Shown here: positions 59,135 through 64,000 of the stretch, piece by piece | Numbering within the stretch: position 1 is the first letter of the stretch | How the letters are laid out: every line of letters starts with the position of its first letter | NCBI RefSeq assembly: GCF_000739875.1 | Contig: NZ_BBJR01000022.1 | Coordinates: 1 to 64,000, forward strand | DNA: 64,000 nucleotides | Reading direction: 5' to 3' | Source of the DNA: Comamonas aquatica NBRC 14918 | Lineage (GTDB): Bacteria > Pseudomonadota > Gammaproteobacteria > Burkholderiales > Burkholderiaceae_C | Program-made: the position numbers and the translations under genes | Notes under the pieces: model-generated | The model's input: only the letters and a program-made list of their open reading frames with translations | Database searches by the model: none | Told to the model about the DNA's origin: nothing

Positions 59135-59584
59135 ATGAAGTGCCCGTTCTGCAGCCACCCTGATTCCGCCGTGGTGGAAACACGTGTGGCCGAGGAAGGG
59201 GCCTTCATCCGCCGCCGCCGCCAGTGCCTGAGCTGCGGCAAGCGCTTCACCACCTACGAACGCCCCGACGTGAGCTTTCCCACCGTGGTGAAGAAGGACG
59301 GCCGGCGCATCGACTACAACCGCGACAAGCTGCAGGCCTCGTTTGCCCTGGCCTTGCGCAAGCGGCCCGTGGCCTCCGCCCAGGTGGATGCGGCCATCGA
59401 GCACGTGGAAGAGCAGTTGCTGACCGCCGGCGTGCGCGAAGTGCCCTCCAGCCGCATCGGCGAGCTGGTGATGCACGAGCTGCGCAAGCTGGACAAGGTG
59501 GCCTACATCCGCTTTGCCAGCGTCTACCGCAGCTTCGAGGACATTGACGACTTCAAGCTGCTGGTGGACGAAGTGCGCACCTGA
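59135..59584 (+). CDS. nrdR: transcriptional repressor NrdR
   Basis: The 149-residue regulator represses ribonucleotide reductase genes when dATP is high. The zinc ribbon has Cys3, Cys6, Cys31 and Cys34 (MKCPFC and QCLSCGKRF). An ATP-cone domain follows ([24 protein letters not shown], about 49-139). Close linkage to glyA is common in betaproteobacteria. Confidence 0.97.
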   Translation: MKCPFCSHPDSAVVETRVAEEGAFIRRRRQCLSCGKRFTTYERPDVSFPTVVKKDGRRIDYNRDKLQASFALALRKRPVASAQVDAAIEHVEEQLLTAGVREVPSSRIGELVMHELRKLDKVAYIRFASVYRSFEDIDDFKLLVDEVRT

Positions 59585-59602
59585 AGCCCATGCCTCCCCA
59601 TG

Positions 59603-59631
59603 AAAAAAGGCCGCTGCATGCGGCCTTTTTT
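59603..59631. terminator. bidirectional terminator after nrdR
   Basis: AAAAAAGGCCGC-TGCAT-GCGGCCTTTTTT is nearly symmetrical and can stop nrdR and the converging aroC. Confidence 0.85.
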
Positions 59632-59644
59632 ATCTTCAGCGGAT

Positions 59645-59740
59645 CGAAAAAGAGAGCTGCTGGCGCGCCAGGATTCAGCATTTCAGACCATTAAGACCTT
59701 GAACCACTGATTTACTCAGCGCTAACAGCTATCTTTTTCG
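59645..59740. repeat. REP-like palindromic element between nrdR and aroC
   Basis: Its 22-base ends (59645-59666 and 59719-59740) are inverted repeats matching at 19 positions, each with an AAAAAGA run, AGCTG and GCGC. The AGCTGCTGGCGC core is shared with the other repeats. Confidence 0.65.
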
Positions 59741-59746
59741 CAGCTC

Positions 59747-60844
59747 TCAGGGCGCTGCCGCAGGAATCGGCGGCACCGTCCACTGCACATCGCCGCATTG
59801 CGCGCGGTGGCGCAGCGCATGGTCCATGACCACCAGCGCCAGCAGCGCCTCGGCAATCGGTGCGGCGCGGATGCCCACGCAGGGGTCGTGCCGGCCCTTG
59901 GTGCTGACTTCCGTGCTGTGGCCATGCACGTCGATCGACTCGCGCGGCGACAGGATGGAGCTGGTCGGCTTGATGCCGATGCTCACCTCCAGGTCCTGGC
60001 CGGTGCTGATGCCGCCGACGATGCCGCCGGCGTGGTTGCTGCGAAAACCCTCGGGGCTGAGCGAATCACCGTGCGTGGTGCCGCGCTGGGCGACGCTGCC
60101 GAAGCCGGCACCGATCTCCACCGCCTTGACGGCATTCAGCCCCATCATGGCGTAGGCGATGTCGGCATCCAGCCGGTCGTACAGCGGCTGGCCCAGGCCC
60201 ACGGGCATGCCCGTGGCCTGCACGCGGATGCGGGCGCCGCAGCTGTCGCCGGACTTGCGCAGCGCATCCATGTAGTCCTCGAACGCCTGCACATCGGCCA
60301 CGGGCGCAAAGAAGGGGTTGTGCGGCACATGCTCCCAGCTTTCGAAGCCGATGGGCAGCTCCCCGATCTGGGTCATGCAGGCACGGAATTCGGTGCCGAA
60401 CTTCTGCTTCAGCCATTTCTTGGCCACCGCGCCGGCCGCCACGGTGGGGGCCGTCAGGCGGGCCGACGAGCGTCCGCCTCCGCGCGGATCGCGCACGCCG
60501 TACTTGTACCAGTAGGCATAGTCCGCATGCCCGGGGCGAAAACTCTGCGCAATGTTGGCGTAGTCCTTGCTTCGCTGGTCGGTGTTGCGGATCAGCAAGC
60601 CAATCGGAGTGCCTGTCGTCACGCCCTCATAGACGCCCGAGAGGATTTCCACCTGGTCGGGTTCCTGGCGCTGCGTCACATGGCGGCTGGTGCCGGGACG
60701 GCGGCGGTCCAGGTCCGCCTGGATGTCCTGCGCGGTCAAGGGCAGCCCTGGGGGGCAGCCATCGATAACGCAGCCGATCGCTGGGCCATGCGACTCGCCA
60801 AAATTGGTGACGGTGAAAAGAGTTCCGAAGGTATTGCCGCTCAT
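59747..60844 (-). CDS. aroC: chorismate synthase
   Basis: The 365-residue FMN-dependent enzyme converts EPSP to chorismate, the last common step to aromatic amino acids and folate. The start [19 protein letters not shown] holds the first signature, [20 protein letters not shown] (about 128-147) the second, and [19 protein letters not shown] the third. ATG 60844 gives the family start; the longer frame is not conserved. Confidence 0.97.
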   Translation of the reverse strand: MSGNTFGTLFTVTNFGESHGPAIGCVIDGCPPGLPLTAQDIQADLDRRRPGTSRHVTQRQEPDQVEILSGVYEGVTTGTPIGLLIRNTDQRSKDYANIAQSFRPGHADYAYWYKYGVRDPRGGGRSSARLTAPTVAAGAVAKKWLKQKFGTEFRACMTQIGELPIGFESWEHVPHNPFFAPVADVQAFEDYMDALRKSGDSCGARIRVQATGMPVGLGQPLYDRLDADIAYAMMGLNAVKAVEIGAGFGSVAQRGTTHGDSLSPEGFRSNHAGGIVGGISTGQDLEVSIGIKPTSSILSPRESIDVHGHSTEVSTKGRHDPCVGIRAAPIAEALLALVVMDHALRHRAQCGDVQWTVPPIPAAAP

Positions 60845-60937
60845 AGTGCGCTGAATTATGCATGCGCAACCCGTCACGCCTTGGCGTGGCTTCCACAGCT
60901 TGTTACTATTTGAGAAATTTTTCAAGGAAGCCGCTTG

Positions 60938-63151
60938 ATGACCATCTTGACACCAGCCACCCCCACTGCGGACTGGTTACAAGCGCTACACAGCAGCAAC
61001 AGTGCCTGGCTCGTCACCGACAAGCAGTTGCGCGTGGCCCATGTCAACGAAGGTTTTACGCGTTTGCTGGGTTACAGCCTGCAAGACATGCAAGATGCAT
61101 GGCCGCTGGAAAAGCTGCTGGGACAGGACACGGAGCTGGCGCCCCACATCCGCGACGAGCTGGAGCAGCACGGCGCCTACACGGGCGAGCTGCTGCTGCG
61201 CTGCAAAGACGGCAGCCCCCTGTGGGTCGCGGCCACGGTCAACACCCTCAACCGCCAGCCCTTCCCCAAGGTCGGCACCACGGCCGAGGTCATCGTGCTG
61301 ACCGACATCGGCTTCACCAAACGCTTCGAAGCTCTGCAGCGCCAGATGCTGGAAGACGTGGTCATGGAAAAGCCCCTGGCCAACCTGCTGCACGACATGT
61401 GCGGCACGCTGGAGCAGATGATTCCCCGGTTGAAGGTCTGCGTCATGGACGTGGACGCCAGCGGCCTGCTGAACCCGCTGGCTGCACCCAGCATCGCGCC
61501 CCAGGTGCTGGAGCTCATGAAGTGCGTGCGCTCCGGCCCCGACCACGGTGCCAGCGCCTCGGCCGCCTACCTCGGCCATGAAGTGATGACCCCCGACATT
61601 GCCGAGGATGCGCACTGGGGCGCCGTCGCCACCCTGTTCACCAGCGCAGGCCTGCAGGCCTGCTGGTCGAACCCAATCAAGAACCACGAAGGCCGGGTCG
61701 TCGGCACGCTGGACTTCTACTTCGACACCCCGCGCAGCCCGAACGAGCTGCACCGCCAGCTGGTGCTGGCCTGCCTGCACCTGTGCGCCGTTGCCATGGA
61801 GCGCGACGCCAGCAAGCACCGCATCCGGCAACTGGCATATTACGACACGCTCACGCGCCTGCCCAACCGCACCATGTTCAACGAGTGTGCGGAGCAGGCC
61901 CTGCACGCCATGCGTGGCCACCAGGGCCTGCTGTTCTTCCTGGACCTGGACCGCTTCAAGCTGTGGAACGACAGCCTGGGCCACGCCGCCGGCGATGCCT
62001 TGCTGCGCGAAATTGCCGACCGCCTGGGCGGTTGCACGCGCCCCGAAGACGTGGTCGGGCGCCTGTCCAGCGACGAATTCGCGGTCCTGATGCCGCACTG
62101 CGCCCCCGACCAAATGCGCTTTCTGGCGCAGCGCATGCTGGATGCGATTGCCGAGCCCTTCAGCATCAACGGCGTGATGACCACGCCCAACGCCTGCGTC
62201 GGCGTGTGTACCTACCCCGAGGACGGCACCGACATCGAAACCCTGCTGCGCCACGCCGATCAGGCCATGTATGCCGCCAAGGGCCAGGGCAGCCAGCGCT
62301 GGGAGCGCTACCGCCCCGAGATGGGCAAGATCAGCCAGGAGCGCGCCGACATGGAGCGCGAGCTGCGCACCACCCTGGCCGCCGGCGGCCTGCAGCTGCA
62401 CTACCAGCCCCAGATCTGCAGCAGTGGGGCGCAACGGCTGTACGGCGTAGAAGCGCTGGCCCGCTGGCAGCACCCTGAATGGGGCTGGGTGCCGCCGCCG
62501 CGTTTCATCGCCGTGGCCGAGGATTCGGGCCTGATCCACACCCTGACCAGTTGGCTGATTGACGCGGCCTGCACCCAACTGGCCACCTGGCGCGCCCAGG
62601 GCGTGCCCATGCCGCACGTGTCGATCAACCTGTCCACCAACAACTTCCACCTGCCCGACTTCGCCATGCAAGTGCAGCAGACCCTGCTGCGCCATGGCCT
62701 GAACGGCCAGGACCTGATGCTGGAGATCACCGAAAGCGTGATGCTGGACAGCAGCCCCGCCACGCTCAACAACCTGCAGACGCTGCACGCCATGGGCATG
62801 CGCCTGTCCATGGACGACTTCGGCACAGGCTACTCGAGCCTGAGCTATCTGCACCGCCTGCCGATTTCCGAGCTCAAGCTCGACAAGAGCTTTGTGCAGG
62901 ATGTGACCGTCAGCAGTGCCGCCAGCGCCCTGACACGCTCAGTGCTCAACATCGCCACCAGCCTGGGCATGACCGTGGTCGCCGAGGGCGTGGAAACGCA
63001 GGAGCAGGCCGACTGGCTGGCGCGCCACGGCTGCCCCGTGCTGCAGGGCTACCGCTTCGCCAAGCCGATGCCGGCCACCGACATCGGCCCCTGGGTGCAG
63101 CAGCATGCCGAGCGACACGCTGCTGCACCGCTGTCCCACCCCAACGACTGA
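60938..63151 (+). CDS. PAS-GAF-GGDEF-EAL cyclic-di-GMP phosphodiesterase with degenerate GGDEF
   Basis: The 737-residue signalling protein has a PAS sensor (about 10-120; [18 protein letters not shown]), a GAF-like domain (about 140-285), a GGDEF domain (about 305-460) and an EAL domain (about 480-720). The GGDEF active site reads SSDEF (377-381), so cyclase activity is unlikely, while the inhibitory I-site RPED (368-371) remains five residues upstream. The EAL site is intact: Glu505 in [34 protein letters not shown] and [13 protein letters not shown] 60938 has AAGGA upstream; a TTG three bases earlier is possible. Confidence 0.92.
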   Translation: MTILTPATPTADWLQALHSSNSAWLVTDKQLRVAHVNEGFTRLLGYSLQDMQDAWPLEKLLGQDTELAPHIRDELEQHGAYTGELLLRCKDGSPLWVAATVNTLNRQPFPKVGTTAEVIVLTDIGFTKRFEALQRQMLEDVVMEKPLANLLHDMCGTLEQMIPRLKVCVMDVDASGLLNPLAAPSIAPQVLELMKCVRSGPDHGASASAAYLGHEVMTPDIAEDAHWGAVATLFTSAGLQACWSNPIKNHEGRVVGTLDFYFDTPRSPNELHRQLVLACLHLCAVAMERDASKHRIRQLAYYDTLTRLPNRTMFNECAEQALHAMRGHQGLLFFLDLDRFKLWNDSLGHAAGDALLREIADRLGGCTRPEDVVGRLSSDEFAVLMPHCAPDQMRFLAQRMLDAIAEPFSINGVMTTPNACVGVCTYPEDGTDIETLLRHADQAMYAAKGQGSQRWERYRPEMGKISQERADMERELRTTLAAGGLQLHYQPQICSSGAQRLYGVEALARWQHPEWGWVPPPRFIAVAEDSGLIHTLTSWLIDAACTQLATWRAQGVPMPHVSINLSTNNFHLPDFAMQVQQTLLRHGLNGQDLMLEITESVMLDSSPATLNNLQTLHAMGMRLSMDDFGTGYSSLSYLHRLPISELKLDKSFVQDVTVSSAASALTRSVLNIATSLGMTVVAEGVETQEQADWLARHGCPVLQGYRFAKPMPATDIGPWVQQHAERHAAAPLSHPND

Positions 63152-63177
63152 GGCCTGCGGATCGTGCGGCGGGCATG

Positions 63178-63208
63178 AAAAAAGCTTCCCGTGGGGAAGC
63201 TTTTTTTT
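63178..63208. terminator. bidirectional terminator between EAL protein and CBS protein genes
   Basis: AAAAAAGCTTCCC-GTG-GGGAAGCTTTTTTTT is symmetrical and lies between two converging genes. Confidence 0.9.
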
Positions 63209-63248
63209 CGGGGATGCCGCACCGCGCCCAGCGCGGACACGCCAGGGC

Positions 63249-63716
63249 TCAGCGGCCCTGGTCCTGCGAATCGCTGGGCTCTTGCTGCGGCCAGTCGCGG
63301 ATGTAGGCCTTGAGCAGCTTGTTCTCGAAGTTCTGGCTGTCCACCACGGCCTTGGCCACGTCGTACAGGCTGACCACGCCCATCAACATGCGCTTGTCCA
63401 TCACCGGCATGTAGCGCGCGTGGCGGTCCAAGATCATGCGGCGCACTTCGTCCAATTCGGTCTCCATGGTGCAGGTCAGCGGGGCATCGTCCATGGCCGA
63501 ACGCACGCGCGTCGTGCCCAGGCTGCCGCCGTTCTTGACCGTGGCCTGGATCACCTCGCGGAAGGTCAGCATGCCGACCACGTCGCCGTGCTCCATGACC
63601 ACCAGCGAGCCAATGTCTTTTTCCGCCATCACCGCCACCGCATCGGCCAGGGCATCGTCGGCCTGTGCCACATACAGGGTGCTGCCTTTGAGGCGCAGGA
63701 TGTCGCTCACTTTCAT
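63249..63716 (-). CDS. CBS-pair domain protein
   Basis: The 155-residue cytoplasmic protein is made of two CBS motifs: VSDILRLKGSTLYVAQADDA to VVGMLTFREVIQATVK, and VRSAMDDAPLTCTMETELDE to LMGVVSLYDVAKAVV. CBS pairs bind adenosine nucleotides and sense energy state. The acidic C terminus ends DSQDQGR. ATG 63716 is the family start. Partner unknown. Confidence 0.9.
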   Translation of the reverse strand: MKVSDILRLKGSTLYVAQADDALADAVAVMAEKDIGSLVVMEHGDVVGMLTFREVIQATVKNGGSLGTTRVRSAMDDAPLTCTMETELDEVRRMILDRHARYMPVMDKRMLMGVVSLYDVAKAVVDSQNFENKLLKAYIRDWPQQEPSDSQDQGR

Positions 63717-63832
63717 GTCTTGTCTCTCCAGGAATGGCTGCCGCAGCCTGCGGCGGCGCCTGTGGCGCAATATAGCCCACATCCAGGGCAGCGCGGGCCG
63801 GATCTGCCACACGGCGGACATCCACGCTACAC

Positions 63833-63924
63833 AAAAAATAGCTACCCACGCTTACCCACGCTCTGGAATGACCCCCCAAGCACAGCAAACACCGCCAACT
63901 GGCGCGCCAGCAGCTATGGTTTTT
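63833..63924. repeat. REP-like palindromic element near the window end
   Basis: AAAAAATAGCT at the left and AGCTATGGTTTTT at the right, with TGGCGCGCCAGC inside, follow the layout of the other copies; pairing is poorer. No gene is seen from 63717 to 64000. Confidence 0.45.
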
Positions 63925-64000
63925 CAACCACGCCGCGCCCCTGCGTGCGGGGTGGGGTCTCAGGGTTTTCCGCAGGTCGCCCGGTCGCCCAATTGGCTGC

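Noticed and set aside
57860-59476. 538-codon frame antisense to glyA and nrdR
   Set aside because: Shadow frame; both sense genes have intact catalytic or metal residues.

Overview
The window is a stretch of a GC-rich betaproteobacterial chromosome, most likely family Comamonadaceae (Comamonas or a close relative; genus is a guess). The main support is the unbroken housekeeping order rpsB-tsf-pyrH-frr-uppS-cdsA-dxr-rseP-bamA-skp-lpxD-fabZ-lpxA-lpxB-rnhB-rRNA/tRNA methyltransferase followed by carA-carB-greA. Strong use of CUG goes with four tandem tRNA-Leu(CAG) genes. No IS element, prophage, CRISPR array, rRNA operon or origin was seen.

Layout. 1-6.7 kb: a methyl-accepting chemotaxis protein, a three-gene operon of unknown function (secreted protein, membrane protein, TerB-like protein), a DUF938 methyltransferase, a broken fosX-like gene, a helix-hairpin-helix protein and an NAD(P)H oxidoreductase. 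7.2-8.7 kb: iron-sulfur class I fumarase. 9.2-19.3 kb: a ten-kilobase co-directional cluster (RpiR regulator, isoaspartyl peptidase, four-gene glutathione/dipeptide-type ABC importer, P1-family aminopeptidase, M55 D-aminopeptidase, Asp/Glu racemase) that looks like one uptake-and-degradation pathway for unusual peptides. 20-23.5 kb: iron-independent fumarase fumC behind a Fur-box-like palindrome, an orphan amino-acid binding protein, a small membrane protein and greA. 23.7-28.1 kb: carB and carA with a structured leader. 28.3-43.4 kb: the long minus-strand cell-envelope and translation cluster, with an attenuator between rpsB and tsf. 43.7-46.5 kb: a D-amino-acid dehydrogenase-like gene and the nnr NAD(P)HX repair enzyme. 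46.7-49.7 kb: rnr, divergent from the tRNA-Leu array. 49.8-56.2 kb: two large proteins of poorly known role (DUF349, DUF748). 56.5-59.6 kb: a lytic transglycosylase with a long switch-like leader, a ZTP (pfl) riboswitch in front of glyA, then nrdR. 59.7-63.7 kb: aroC, a PAS-GAF-GGDEF-EAL protein whose GGDEF site is degenerate but whose I-site is kept, and a CBS-pair protein.

How the parts work together. The minus-strand block links translation (S2, EF-Ts, RRF), UMP supply, undecaprenyl and CDP-diacylglycerol synthesis, isoprenoid precursor supply, lipid A synthesis and outer-membrane assembly. glyA (one-carbon units), carAB and nrdR all touch nucleotide supply. The peptide cluster pairs an importer with hydrolases for bonds ordinary peptidases do not cut (isoaspartyl, beta- or D-amino terminal) and with a racemase for the released acidic amino acids. 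The most novel-looking signals are that cluster, the mutually exclusive pairings in the lytic transglycosylase leader, the tRNA-Leu copy with a mutated position 8, and a family of short intergenic palindromes sharing an AGCTG-TGGCGC core.
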